A DNA stretch of 64,000 nucleotides, taken from NCBI GenBank assembly GCA_016787665.1, contig JAEUUC010000013.1:1-64000 (forward strand), in the 5' to 3' direction. Below, one piece after another: positions 42,338 through 51,518 of the stretch. Under the pieces are notes generated by a model. It worked only from the letters and a program-made list of their open reading frames with translations. It was not told the origin of the DNA and searched no databases. The position numbers and the translations under genes are program-made. Within the stretch, counting starts at the first letter, position 1. Each line of letters starts with the position of its first letter. This DNA is from Cyclobacteriaceae bacterium (lineage in GTDB: Bacteria > Bacteroidota > Bacteroidia > Cytophagales > Cyclobacteriaceae).

Positions 42338-45085
42338 TTATTCCTTAACAAACTTGTAAACCCGTATCGTCCCGTTCAGTTGCGTGCGGGCCACGTAGAC
42401 ACCCGGTGCCAGGCTGGTGACGTCACTGCGCAATACCATTCCGTCATCGAGGTTATGAAATTGCTTGCGGTGTTGTGCCCCCCGCATGTCGAGAATTTCC
42501 AACGTCAGGTTGGCTTCATCGCCCAGCACCAATTCCTCTTCTTGCGCCAGATCAATCGTCAATTCATCCTTTACCGGATTAGGGAAGATCACCGCGCTTG
42601 GATTGAACTCAACAACGCTCAGGCCTGAATCATCGGGCAGCTGCCCGCGACCCGCCACATTGGATTTAAAATCTTCGCCCTTTTGAATGGTCTCTACTGC
42701 GTCCACATCAAATCCATCGGCCGCATTATTAAATGCCCGGGCCGGCAACTCTTTGCAATCGGGCAGTCGCCTGCGGCTGGCATTCGGTTTTGTCACATCT
42801 ACCACACGTACAAACTTGATCCACGCGAATTTGCCTTCAAAGTCAAACTCGGTATCCAGGCGCTGCTGGCAGGTAGTGGCTGGCGTAGCCGATTGGGTTA
42901 GGCCGAGCGATTTCCAGTCACGGCCATCCTGCGAAACGAAAACCTCAGCCTGCTCCGGATAGTGGGCAAACCGCGGATTGCCATAGGATGTTTCCACCAC
43001 CCGGATATCAGGTCCGGGTTGATTGCACAGCGGGCGGTCAAACTCCAATACGATGGAACCGCCAAAGCCAAGCGAGACAAATTTGATACCTCCGGCAGGC
43101 GAGTCCTTGGCGTCTGCATAGCCGAGGGCTTGGTTGGGATCGCTGCGATGGCTGCCAACAGCCTTGCCATCCTTCCGTTTGCCTTGGGTAAAAGCCGCCA
43201 CCGTTTGGGTCACGGCCGAAGTATGGCAGCAGAGCTGGTTCCCCGATGCTTTCGTGACCTGCCGTGTCTCGCCCTTTTCATTGGTCCATCGAATGATCGT
43301 TGTGTTCGGGCCGGCCATAGCCTGTGTGGTGAAATAAGTTAACCCGGGCGTGGCTTGCAACGTGCCCGTCTGTGTGGTGTTATAAACCACCCAATTAACC
43401 TCAACCGTGAAATCATTCGGGTTCGTCACCCGCCAGCGCCTTTCGCTTTCATTGAACGAACATTCTGACGTGAGATTCAGGTCTTTTACCACCTGGCAAA
43501 TTTCTGTCGATACCGTGGCCGTAGCGGAAATGCTGCACTGATTGGCGTCCGTAACCGTTACCGAATACGAACCAGCCGCTAACCCCGCAACTTCTGCGGT
43601 TTGTGCTCCGTTGCTCCAGCTAAAAGTGAAGGGCGCTGTTCCACCGGTTACCGTTGCGGTAGCCGTACCGAGGTTTCCGTTAGCGCACGTTCCGTTTTGA
43701 ACCACCACGGTCAGCTGTGCTACCGGAAGCACTTCTTTTTTGACCCAGTTTGTTTCGCCAAGGAAGACGATGCACCCGGCTCTCCGGGCACAGCGCCTGA
43801 ACCACGTGGTTACTGACAGACTCGCGGGGTCAAACTCGGGGCTATTCGAATCGGGCAGTACCTGGTAATCGACTCCAGCCGTACCCACGTTGGTAATCAC
43901 AACATTTTCATTGGTTGTGGCCAGCCAAACATATTCTAACGCTCCCAAACCTCCTTCGGGCAAGGCTACGCTGGTGATCCGTGCCGGGTCAAAAGGTCCA
44001 CAATTTCGTTCGTCACCGGCAATCGATCCACCCGAAGTAACATTACAGCAGGGTTCGTTCGTAACTGTGGTGGTGAACGAGCCGCTACATCCATTCGCAT
44101 CCGATACGGTAACCGAATATGTTCCGGCTGACAGGTCCGCAAGTGTTGCCGTGGTCGCCCCCGTGTTCCACAGGTAGGTGTAAGGAGCTACTCCTCCCGT
44201 CACGGAAATTTCAATACTGCCGCGATTGCCGTTGGCACAGCTGCCGGACGTTACCGCTCCTGAAAGGGTTAGTGCTGTTGTTTTGTTTATGGTGAAGGAG
44301 CAGGTGGATTCATTCCCGCTTTCGTCTTCGGCACGGTAGGTTACCAGGTAACGGCCATCCGCGAGAGGCTTTCCGGAAACGGGTCCGCTCACTTGGCTAA
44401 TGGTTACGATGCCGCAAGCCTCACTCACCGTTGGCAGACTCCAGGTAGCAATGCCGTTGCACGAGTTAATGGTAATTTCGCCTGGGCACAAGAATGCAGG
44501 AGGCGTGTTATCGAAAACGAAAATTCTCTGCTTTACGGCAAAGGTGTTTCCGTTGATATCGGTGGCAGTCCACGTGATCAGGCTCTCGCCCAGCGGGTAA
44601 TTGTCACTCTTGATATTATTGGTCAGGGAAGCGATACCGCAGTTGTCAGACGGTACGGGAAGCGGGTACTCTCCGGGCCCGACTCCAAAACGAACGATGG
44701 CGCTGCAAGTTGTTTCACCTGCCGGTACCCGGATTTCCTTTTGGAATGCAATGGTGGGTAACTCGGTGTCCGATACGGTAATACTAAATCTTGCCAGCGT
44801 TACATTATTTGCGGCATCGCGGGCCGTGTAGGTCACGAGTGTTTCGCCCGTGGGGAAGAAATCACCCGGTTGATGGGTACTGGTAAATTCGACCACGCCT
44901 ACGTCATCGCTGGCGGTAGGGGGCACCCAACTCACCGAAGCTCCGCACTGCTGGGGGTCATTGCTTACCGAAATGTTGGCTGGTATGTTCTTGATCGTAG
45001 GCGGTGTAACATCCTGCGCAGCCAGGCGGCTGGAGAATAAACCAAGTAGCGCAACAGCCAGTACAAGCCGTAGAGTCTTTTTCAT
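42338..45085 (-). CDS. Secreted multi-domain protein with T9SS sorting domain
   Basis: The protein is 915 residues from the ATG at 45085, with a signal peptide ending LAA-Q. Residues ~25-270 hold three HYR-type beta domains (DVTPPTIKNIPANISV, then repeated YTARD/WTATD/YRAEDESGN ends). SprB-type repeats (GTYSVTVSDANGC, GSYSVTVTDANQC) lie near ~272-345 and ~458-530. A discoidin-like region spans ~625-800. The last ~80 residues are a type A T9SS sorting domain (FPNPVKDELTIDL ... LAPGVYVARTQLNGTIRVYKFVKE). It should be exported by the type IX system and cell-attached or released. HYR and SprB repeats occur in adhesins, so a surface-binding role is inferred. Confidence 0.88.
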   Translation of the reverse strand: MKKTLRLVLAVALLGLFSSRLAAQDVTPPTIKNIPANISVSNDPQQCGASVSWVPPTASDDVGVVEFTSTHQPGDFFPTGETLVTYTARDAANNVTLARFSITVSDTELPTIAFQKEIRVPAGETTCSAIVRFGVGPGEYPLPVPSDNCGIASLTNNIKSDNYPLGESLITWTATDINGNTFAVKQRIFVFDNTPPAFLCPGEITINSCNGIATWSLPTVSEACGIVTISQVSGPVSGKPLADGRYLVTYRAEDESGNESTCSFTINKTTALTLSGAVTSGSCANGNRGSIEISVTGGVAPYTYLWNTGATTATLADLSAGTYSVTVSDANGCSGSFTTTVTNEPCCNVTSGGSIAGDERNCGPFDPARITSVALPEGGLGALEYVWLATTNENVVITNVGTAGVDYQVLPDSNSPEFDPASLSVTTWFRRCARRAGCIVFLGETNWVKKEVLPVAQLTVVVQNGTCANGNLGTATATVTGGTAPFTFSWSNGAQTAEVAGLAAGSYSVTVTDANQCSISATATVSTEICQVVKDLNLTSECSFNESERRWRVTNPNDFTVEVNWVVYNTTQTGTLQATPGLTYFTTQAMAGPNTTIIRWTNEKGETRQVTKASGNQLCCHTSAVTQTVAAFTQGKRKDGKAVGSHRSDPNQALGYADAKDSPAGGIKFVSLGFGGSIVLEFDRPLCNQPGPDIRVVETSYGNPRFAHYPEQAEVFVSQDGRDWKSLGLTQSATPATTCQQRLDTEFDFEGKFAWIKFVRVVDVTKPNASRRRLPDCKELPARAFNNAADGFDVDAVETIQKGEDFKSNVAGRGQLPDDSGLSVVEFNPSAVIFPNPVKDELTIDLAQEEELVLGDEANLTLEILDMRGAQHRKQFHNLDDGMVLRSDVTSLAPGVYVARTQLNGTIRVYKFVKE

Positions 45086-45429
45086 AGGCAAGGTGTTTGG
45101 GCTTTGGCTTCTCCGCAGGCCCATTAAAGGTAGTGAAATTCCACCGGTTTCATTACCCCAACCGTCCTGTAGAGTCGGGCCAAAGAATTGGATACGGGTT
45201 TTTTAGAAATGTAACCGGTATGGAGCCCCGAATTCGAAGGAAAAATGACCACCCGCGAAACCTTTTGGCCGGATTTTCGTGAAATTCGCATCTTCCATTT
45301 CGAATCATGAAGTTGGTATTTTAACCCGTTATGCAAAGTGTTTGACCCTCCGGGCCAGACTTAACGGGTTTCGGTAGTGCGCGACATGCAATCCGCACAT
45401 TTTTTTCTTCACCTTTAATACCCTTTTTC
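45086..45429. other. Divergent intergenic region, no gene found
   Basis: These 344 bp separate the T9SS cargo gene and the MATE gene. Open frames on the minus strand are short and do not look coding. On the minus strand TACCTTTA (45125-45132) resembles a -7 box, ~40 bp upstream of the cargo gene, without a matching -33. No terminator or RNA gene was recognised. Confidence 0.5.
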
Positions 45430-46836
45430 ATGAAAGCTTTTTCCAAAGCATCGTCTATTCTTCGTCTTTTTAAAGAGGCCATCCTCGGCTCTGAACAGAA
45501 TTTTACCGAGGGCAATATCAACCGCGCCATTTTCCTGCTTTCCGTCCCCATGATCCTGGAGATGTCCATGGAGGCATTGTTTGCCGTGGTGGATGTGTTT
45601 TACGTCAGCCGGCTTAACGACAATGACGCACTGGCTGCTGTGACATTGACCGAATCTATGCTGACCTTAATTTACTCCATTGCCATTGGATTAAGCATGG
45701 GCGTTACGGCACTGGTGGCCCGCAGAGTAGGCGAGAAGGATATTCCCGCTGCCTCCGTTGCCGCAGTTCAGTCGCTTTACATCGGGGTCGGTATTTCCCT
45801 TGTGATTTCAGTCGGTGGTCTGATCTTCGCCAAGGATCTCCTCGCGTTGATGGGGGCCAGCCCGTCCATCATTCAAAATTGTTCAGGCTACACGCAGTGG
45901 ATGCTGGGCGGGAACCTCACGATCATGCTCTTATTTCTGATCAACGCGATTTTTCGCGGGGCGGGCGATGCCTCACTGGCGCTGCGTGCGCTCGTGATCT
46001 CCAATGGGCTGAACATCGTGCTTGATCCCATTTTTATTTTTGGCTTCGGCCCGATTCCCGCCTTTGGCGTGGAAGGGGCAGCGATCGCCACCAACATCGG
46101 GCGTGGGCTGGGCGTGCTGTACCAGATTTATCACCTCTGGAAAGGTAAGGGGCTAATCAAAGTTCATGTCGAGAACTTTATGCTCCAAACCAAGGTGATG
46201 GCCAACCTCATCCGGATTTCGGTGGGCGGTACGCTACAATTCTTGATTGGGTCGGCCAGCTGGATTTTTCTGGTGCGGATTATCTCCACATTTGGCAGCG
46301 AAGCGCTGGCAGGATATTCCATTGCCATTCGCGTCATCATATTCACCATACTGCCTTCGTGGGGCATGGCCAATGCTTCAGCTACCCTGGTCGGTCAGAA
46401 CCTTGGGGCAGGGCAACCCGAGCGGGCCGAACAATCGGTCTGGAAGACGGGCTTTTTTAATATGATCTTTCTGGTAGGCGTGATGATCATCTTCCTCCTT
46501 TTCGCACGCCCCATACTGGAGTTCTTCACCCGGGATGAAAAGGTAATTGAGGTGGGAATCGAATGCCTGCGCGTGATTGCCCTGGGTTATGTGTTTTACG
46601 GCTATGGCATGGTGATCGCCCAGTCGTTTAACGGAGCCGGAGATACCCGAACCCCCACGCTGTTGAATTTTTTTGGCTTTTGGTGTTTTCAGATTCCGCT
46701 GGCCTATGCGCTGGCCATCACGTTTGAGTTTGGCCCCACGGGTGTTTATGCTGCGATTTCCATAGCGGAATCCGCCATTGCCATAGCGGGTATCCTCATT
46801 TTCCGGCAGGGAAAGTGGAAGGGCGTTAAGATATAA
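45430..46836 (+). CDS. MATE-family efflux transporter
   Basis: The protein is 468 residues with twelve hydrophobic helices in two similar halves. LLSVPMILEMSMEALFAVVDVFYVSRL at the start of the first half and NASATLVGQNLGAGQPERAEQ in the second are MATE signatures, as is FNGAGDTRTPT. It exports cationic compounds using a Na+ or H+ gradient. The Na+-pumping Nqr complex encoded 2 kb downstream could supply the gradient, though that is inference from function rather than operon structure. Confidence 0.92.
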   Translation: MKAFSKASSILRLFKEAILGSEQNFTEGNINRAIFLLSVPMILEMSMEALFAVVDVFYVSRLNDNDALAAVTLTESMLTLIYSIAIGLSMGVTALVARRVGEKDIPAASVAAVQSLYIGVGISLVISVGGLIFAKDLLALMGASPSIIQNCSGYTQWMLGGNLTIMLLFLINAIFRGAGDASLALRALVISNGLNIVLDPIFIFGFGPIPAFGVEGAAIATNIGRGLGVLYQIYHLWKGKGLIKVHVENFMLQTKVMANLIRISVGGTLQFLIGSASWIFLVRIISTFGSEALAGYSIAIRVIIFTILPSWGMANASATLVGQNLGAGQPERAEQSVWKTGFFNMIFLVGVMIIFLLFARPILEFFTRDEKVIEVGIECLRVIALGYVFYGYGMVIAQSFNGAGDTRTPTLLNFFGFWCFQIPLAYALAITFEFGPTGVYAAISIAESAIAIAGILIFRQGKWKGVKI

Positions 46837-46916
46837 TTTAAAATGTGAACCGTTGACGGTCGTTGGTCGATAGTTGGGGTGATTAAGCCCTTGACTATCG
46901 CCCCCCGATCAAAAGA

Positions 46917-47189
46917 CTATTTGGGTTCGTTCTTTTTGAAAGCCGCCTTAATGGCATTCTCCAGTTCGTTGCCCGCTCGCTTCAGACTGTCTTCCACTTC
47001 TTTCCAGCGCTCTTTGTTTTCAGCCTCATTCTTGAATTTTTCAGCTGAGGTTTTGAGCTCCTCAAACTTGCTGCGCAAGTCGGCCTCGGCACGATTTCCA
47101 GCCACTTTGGCCTCCGCCATCAGTTGATCCATCTTTTTGCCAAACTCTTTGAAAAACTTTTCGGCCCGGCCCTCTTCATTTGCTTCCAT
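46917..47189 (-). CDS. Small coiled-coil protein, unknown function
   Basis: The protein is 90 residues, highly charged, rich in Lys, Glu and Ala, almost entirely predicted helical coiled coil (KKMDQLMAEAKVAGNRAEADLRSKFEELKTSAEKF). No signal peptide. Repetitive low-complexity composition prevents family assignment; it resembles stress-associated YtxH/apolipoprotein-like helical proteins. Between it and the MATE gene a CGATAGT/ACTATCG inverted repeat lies at about 46869-46902. Confidence 0.65.
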   Translation of the reverse strand: MEANEEGRAEKFFKEFGKKMDQLMAEAKVAGNRAEADLRSKFEELKTSAEKFKNEAENKERWKEVEDSLKRAGNELENAIKAAFKKNEPK

Positions 47190-47234
47190 AACGGGTTATT
47201 TTTTTACAATTTACAAACCCTAATCCGAAAAAAC

Positions 47235-47921
47235 ATGAGCACACATGATCCGCTGGTTCACATCCAGCACCTGCTGGAGAGTAAATCGACAGCCAAGCAG
47301 ATTACGTACAAGAACCTGCTGCTCGCGTTTGACCAACTCAAGAAAGAATCGAAGCGCATCGCAGACGAGCTTCAGAAGCGGGCACACCCCGGTGATGAGG
47401 ATGTTACCGTTTATTTCAAGGAAATCAACGAGCATGAGTTCCATGTGAAGTTGGCCGGTGATCTGCTCGTGTTTGTCCTGCACACCAATGTGGTCACGCT
47501 TGACGGTGAGAATCCCGTTATGCAAGACCCCTACATTCTGCAGAATGAAGTCAATCGGTACTTTGGGCAGATCATGATCTACAATTTTATGGCGGACAGC
47601 CTGAAGTTTAACCGGGTGAACGACCCCGGCTATCTGTTGGCGCGCGTGTTGTTAAATCATGAAAACCGTTTCCTGGTAGAGGGCGAAGGTCAGTTGGGTG
47701 TCGATTATGCGGGCATCTCTAAGGGACCCGTGACTGACGCTAACCTGAACAACATCGTAAAACTGTCGTTGACCATTGCCATCGAAATTGATCTCATGGC
47801 TCCGCCCTTTCCGCAGGTCCGGTTTATCACCCTTCACCAGAAAATGGAAAAAACCCAGGAGTTGGGAGCCGGACAGAAAATCGGATTTCGGATGAGTTTT
47901 CAGGATAACCTGAAAGGTTGA
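47235..47921 (+). CDS. Conserved protein of unknown function
   Basis: The protein is 228 residues from the ATG at 47235; the longer frame overlaps the opposite-strand gene and is unlikely. It is soluble, without signal peptide or membrane helices. The N-terminus (HIQHLLESKSTAKQITYKNLLLAFDQLKKESKRIADELQ) is helical; the middle is beta-rich (VTVYFKEINEHEFHVKLAGDLLVFVLHTNVVTL). I recognise no catalytic motif. It is divergent from the small coiled-coil gene by 45 bp, so the two may share regulation. Confidence 0.7.
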   Translation: MSTHDPLVHIQHLLESKSTAKQITYKNLLLAFDQLKKESKRIADELQKRAHPGDEDVTVYFKEINEHEFHVKLAGDLLVFVLHTNVVTLDGENPVMQDPYILQNEVNRYFGQIMIYNFMADSLKFNRVNDPGYLLARVLLNHENRFLVEGEGQLGVDYAGISKGPVTDANLNNIVKLSLTIAIEIDLMAPPFPQVRFITLHQKMEKTQELGAGQKIGFRMSFQDNLKG

Positions 47922-47938
47922 CCGCTGGTCGGCCGGGG

Positions 47939-47970
47939 TTTGCGATCCAATAGTGCGCATCGTACTTTTG
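47939..47970 (+). promoter_or_regulatory. Promoter of the mini-lipoprotein/cmk unit, TTTG-N20-TACTTTTG
   Basis: TTTG at 47939-47942, 20 bp, TACTTTTG at 47963-47970. The -7 box ends only 3 bp before the ATG at 47974. With the usual distance from box to start site, transcription would begin at or next to the A of ATG, giving a leaderless message. Confidence 0.65.
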
Positions 47971-47973
47971 GCC

Positions 47974-48123
47974 ATGACCCGGAAATTTTCTCGTTTGGGC
48001 ATAATCCTGGCCTTTGCCGTTTTGTTGGCCGCGTGCCACTCGACTCACCACAACGGCACCCGCACGCAAAAGAAAAACTACAAGCCGGGTAAGCCCATTC
48101 CCTGCCCCATTAAGGACTGCTAA
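47974..48123 (+). CDS. Very small lipoprotein, 49 residues
   Basis: The ATG at 47974 opens a 49-residue ORF with a lipoprotein signal (GIILAFAVLLAAC, Cys21), then a short mature part of 29 residues rich in His, Lys and Pro (HSTHHNGTR, KPGKPIPCPIKDC). It has a good promoter directly upstream and ends 2 bp before cmk, so it is the first gene of that unit. Short Lys/Pro tails ending in PCP-type motifs are seen in small lipoproteins of this phylum; no function is known. Confidence 0.7.
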   Translation: MTRKFSRLGIILAFAVLLAACHSTHHNGTRTQKKNYKPGKPIPCPIKDC

Positions 48124-48125
48124 CC

Positions 48126-48824
48126 ATGCTGAAGAAAATTGTCATCGCCATTGATGGGTATTCTGCGTGCGGCAAGAGCACAACGGCACGGGAGGTCGCT
48201 CGTATCCTGGGCTATCGGTACATTGATAGTGGTGCTATGTACCGGGCTGTTACCCTGTACTTCCTCGAGCACCACGTGGCGGTTACCAATCCTAAGGAAG
48301 TTGACCGGGCATTGCAGCAAATTCGGGTTTCGTTTGCGGTTAGTCGCAAAGGGAATTCAGAAGTTTTTCTAAACGGTTTGAGCGTGGAGCAGGAAATCCG
48401 GCAGATGCGGGTGTCCGCGGCTGTCAGCCAGGTCAGTACACTGAAACCCGTCCGCCTTGCGATGGTTGATCAGCAGCGCAAAATGGGCAAGCACAAAGGT
48501 ATTGTCATGGATGGCCGAGACATCGGCACGGTGGTGTTCCCGGAGGCGGAACTCAAACTTTTTCTGACGGCCGATTTATTGACCCGCGCCTTCCGAAGGC
48601 AGCGCGAGTTGCTGGAACGCGATGAGATGGTGGACCTGGATCAGGTCATAGAAAACCTGATGGAGCGCGACCGCATCGACAGCAGCCGGACCGAAAGCCC
48701 GTTGAAAAAAGCATCGGATGCACACGAAATAAATACCACGCACGTCACCATTGATGAGCAGGTGGACGAGGTGGTGAGGCTATCGCTTTCGGCCATGGTG
48801 GCCGGCCGCACGGCTACCTCATAA
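48126..48824 (+). CDS. cmk: Cytidylate kinase
   Basis: The protein is 232 residues. The P-loop is DGYSACGKST, unusual only in the Tyr-Ser-Ala-Cys spelling. IDSGAMYRAVTLY, MDGRDIGTVVFPEA and RDRIDSSRTESPLKKA complete the CMP kinase signature. It phosphorylates CMP and dCMP for nucleic acid and lipid precursor synthesis. It starts 2 bp after the mini-lipoprotein stop. Confidence 0.96.
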   Translation: MLKKIVIAIDGYSACGKSTTAREVARILGYRYIDSGAMYRAVTLYFLEHHVAVTNPKEVDRALQQIRVSFAVSRKGNSEVFLNGLSVEQEIRQMRVSAAVSQVSTLKPVRLAMVDQQRKMGKHKGIVMDGRDIGTVVFPEAELKLFLTADLLTRAFRRQRELLERDEMVDLDQVIENLMERDRIDSSRTESPLKKASDAHEINTTHVTIDEQVDEVVRLSLSAMVAGRTATS

Positions 48825-48873
48825 AAGCGGGCGAAATAGCATTAAACAAGGTTTTTTCTTTGATTATCGGCCC

Positions 48874-48903
48874 TTTGCCGGATAGATAATATTACTAATT
48901 TTG
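48874..48903 (+). promoter_or_regulatory. Promoter of the nqr operon, TTTG-N18-TAATTTTG
   Basis: TTTG at 48874-48877, 18 bp, TAATTTTG at 48896-48903. It ends 35 bp before the nqrA ATG, the only promoter-like site in front of the five nqr genes. Confidence 0.65.
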
Positions 48904-48938
48904 CCACCGGCCAAAATCTACTGTGGCACGATATACAC

Positions 48939-50306
48939 ATGGGCAAACATATTCGACTCTCGAAAGGATTTGACATCAATTTAGCCGGTAAAGCCGCCCC
49001 CAAAATTGCAGACGTTGAACTGGCCGAGACCTTTGTAATCAAACCAACAGATTTCCACGGGCTGTACATGCCCAAGGCGGTAGTAAAAGAAGGGGATACC
49101 GTTAATGCCGGCACTCCGCTCTTTCATGCCAAGAACCATGAAGACATCCAGTTTACTTCGCCTGTCAGTGGCGAGGTTGTTGAAGTAAAGCGTGGGGAGA
49201 AGCGTAAACTGCTGGAGATAAAGATATTAGCCGACCGGCAGGTCGAACATGTCAACTTTAAAAAGTACACCGTATCGGAGGTGGCCTCGCTGCCCGTGGC
49301 CGAAGTTAAGGAGCAAATGATGAAATCGGGGGTGTGGGCCAACCTGGTGCAGCGCCCGTTTGGCGTTGTAGCCGAACCGACCGCCACGCCAAAAGCCATT
49401 CACATTTCCGGTTTTGATACCGCGCCCCTGGCGCCCGACTACAGCTTTTTGTTTAAAGGGCAGGATCAGTTTTTTCAGGCAGGCATTGATGTGCTGAAGA
49501 AACTCACCAGCGGAGCCGTTCACGTAAACATTCACACCCAAAGCGACCTGAGCACCGTGTTTTCACAGGTGAAGGGGGCCGAGGTAAATAAATTCACCGG
49601 TAAACATCCGGCCGGTTGTGTTGGCGTGCAAATCCACCACGTAGACCCGATCAATAAAGGCGATGTGGTATGGACGATCAATCCGCTCGGTGTTATTCAA
49701 GTCGGTAAATTATTTCTCCAGGGTATCTACGATGCTTCGCGCCTGGTGGCCGTTACGGGCTCGGAAGTTAAAAACCCGCAGTACTACCGCACGTACACCG
49801 GGGCTTCGGTAAAGAAGTTTTTGAGCAACAATTTGAACCAGGAAAACGTCCGGGTTATTTCCGGTAATGTACTCACGGGCTCATCCATCGGTAAGGAAGG
49901 CCATCTTGGCTTTTTCGACAGTCAATTGACGGTCATTCCGGAAGGCGACTATCACGAGTTTCTCGGGTGGATCACGCCTTCCAATAAGAACAAATTGAGT
50001 TTCCACCGGGCATTTGGGCTCCTGTCATTCCTGGCGCCATCGAAGGAGTATGTGCTGGATAGCAATACCCATGGTGAAGAGCGCGCCTTTGTGCAAACCG
50101 GTGTTTTCGAGCAGGTGCTGCCGATGGATGTTTTGCCTACCCATCTGCTGAAGTCAATCCTCGCGGAGGATATTGATGAGATGGAAGCGCTGGGAATCTA
50201 CGAGGTGATCGAAGAAGATTTGGCACTCTGTGAATTTGTGGATGTGTCGAAGCATAATGTGCAGGAAATACTGCGCGATGGAATTGAATTAGTACGTAAC
50301 AGTTAA
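48939..50306 (+). CDS. nqrA: Na+-translocating NADH:quinone reductase subunit A
   Basis: The protein is 455 residues. It opens IRLSKGFDINLAGKA, the NqrA signature, with KPTDFHGLYMPKAVVKEGDTVNAGTPLFHAK resembling a lipoyl/RnfC-type barrel-sandwich domain. The C-terminus ends in DVSKHNVQEILRDGIELV. The subunit is peripheral on the cytoplasmic face and takes part in quinone binding. It is the first gene of the nqr operon; nqrB follows after 9 bp. Confidence 0.97.
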   Translation: MGKHIRLSKGFDINLAGKAAPKIADVELAETFVIKPTDFHGLYMPKAVVKEGDTVNAGTPLFHAKNHEDIQFTSPVSGEVVEVKRGEKRKLLEIKILADRQVEHVNFKKYTVSEVASLPVAEVKEQMMKSGVWANLVQRPFGVVAEPTATPKAIHISGFDTAPLAPDYSFLFKGQDQFFQAGIDVLKKLTSGAVHVNIHTQSDLSTVFSQVKGAEVNKFTGKHPAGCVGVQIHHVDPINKGDVVWTINPLGVIQVGKLFLQGIYDASRLVAVTGSEVKNPQYYRTYTGASVKKFLSNNLNQENVRVISGNVLTGSSIGKEGHLGFFDSQLTVIPEGDYHEFLGWITPSNKNKLSFHRAFGLLSFLAPSKEYVLDSNTHGEERAFVQTGVFEQVLPMDVLPTHLLKSILAEDIDEMEALGIYEVIEEDLALCEFVDVSKHNVQEILRDGIELVRNS

Positions 50307-50315
50307 GCTACAGTA

Positions 50316-51518
50316 ATGAAGTTTTTGCGAAAAACGCTGGACGGAGTCAAACCGAATTTTGAGAAAGGCGGTAAGTGGGAGAAAATGTACTTCGCCTTCG
50401 AAGCGATTGAGACTTTTTTATTCGCCCCCAACACCACTACGGCTGCCAAAGGCGTGCAGGTACGCGATGCCGTTGATTTGAAACGTTTGATGATGACCGT
50501 CATCATCGCCATGGTGCCTTGCCTGTTGTTTGGCATGTGGAATATCGGTCATCAGCATTTTCTGGCGATTGGTCAGACTGGCACGCTGGGTGAGAAATTC
50601 TGGATTGGTATTGTTCAAACCTTGCCCATCATCGTAGTCAGCTACGGAGTTGGTCTCGGAATCGAATTTGTATTTGCCACCATACGCAGGCACCCGGTCA
50701 ACGAAGGATTCCTCGTTACCGGTATGCTCATTCCGTTGGTGATGCCTCCGGATGTGCCGCTGTGGCAGGTGGCGGTAGCAACCGCCTTTGCCGTGGTTAT
50801 CGGTAAAGAGGCGTTTGGCGGCACGGGTATGAACGTGGTGAACATTGCCCTCACCGCCCGCGCTTTCCTCTACTTCGCTTACCCCACGGACATCTCGGGT
50901 GAAGTATGGACTTACCTCGGAGAGGGCGCAACAGCCGTGGCCGGGTATTCCGGGGCCACTCCGCTCGCAGTTGCTGCAGCGGCAGCCAAAGGTACTCAGG
51001 TGGTAAACGAGTTTAACAGCTTTGGCTCAACCTGGGCCCCGGGCATTTACAGTTTTCAGTCGTTGTTTCTGGGTACTCAACCGGGCTCCATTGGCGAAAC
51101 CTCAACCCTGATGTGCCTGATTGGCGCGTTGATCTTGATTGTAACGGGCACCGGCAGCTGGAAAATTATTGTGGGTGTTTTTGGCGGGGCTTATGGAATG
51201 GGCCTGTTGTTAAACATTCTGGCTGGCGAGAATGCCTTTATGGCGATGCCGGCTTATTATCATCTGGTCATTGGCGGGCTTGCGTTTGGCGCGGTGTTTA
51301 TGGCCACTGATCCGGTAACGGCCGCGCAGACGGAGACAGGCAAGTGGTACTATGGTATCCTGATCGGCATGTTTACCGTGCTGATACGGGTGTTCAATCC
51401 GGCATACCCGGAGGGCATCATGCTGGCGATTTTGTTGATGAACGTATTCGCCCCGCTGATCGATTATTTTGTAGTAAGTGCAAACAAAACCAGGAGATTA
51501 AAACGTGCGACAGTCTAA
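50316..51518 (+). CDS. nqrB: Nqr subunit B (membrane, covalent FMN)
   Basis: The protein is 400 residues with about ten hydrophobic helices. GTGMNVVNIALTARAFLYFAYP and the covalent-FMN motif SGAT (Thr215 in AGYSGATPL) are present. GAVFMATDPVTAAQTETGKWYYGI is the other family block. NqrB carries FMN and riboflavin and contributes to the sodium channel. nqrC begins 14 bp before its stop. Confidence 0.97.
   Translation: MKFLRKTLDGVKPNFEKGGKWEKMYFAFEAIETFLFAPNTTTAAKGVQVRDAVDLKRLMMTVIIAMVPCLLFGMWNIGHQHFLAIGQTGTLGEKFWIGIVQTLPIIVVSYGVGLGIEFVFATIRRHPVNEGFLVTGMLIPLVMPPDVPLWQVAVATAFAVVIGKEAFGGTGMNVVNIALTARAFLYFAYPTDISGEVWTYLGEGATAVAGYSGATPLAVAAAAAKGTQVVNEFNSFGSTWAPGIYSFQSLFLGTQPGSIGETSTLMCLIGALILIVTGTGSWKIIVGVFGGAYGMGLLLNILAGENAFMAMPAYYHLVIGGLAFGAVFMATDPVTAAQTETGKWYYGILIGMFTVLIRVFNPAYPEGIMLAILLMNVFAPLIDYFVVSANKTRRLKRATV

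Noticed and set aside
51505..51518. Frameshift at the nqrB/nqrC junction
   Set aside because: Both proteins are full length with normal ends; the 14-bp overlap with a GTG start is ordinary translational coupling.
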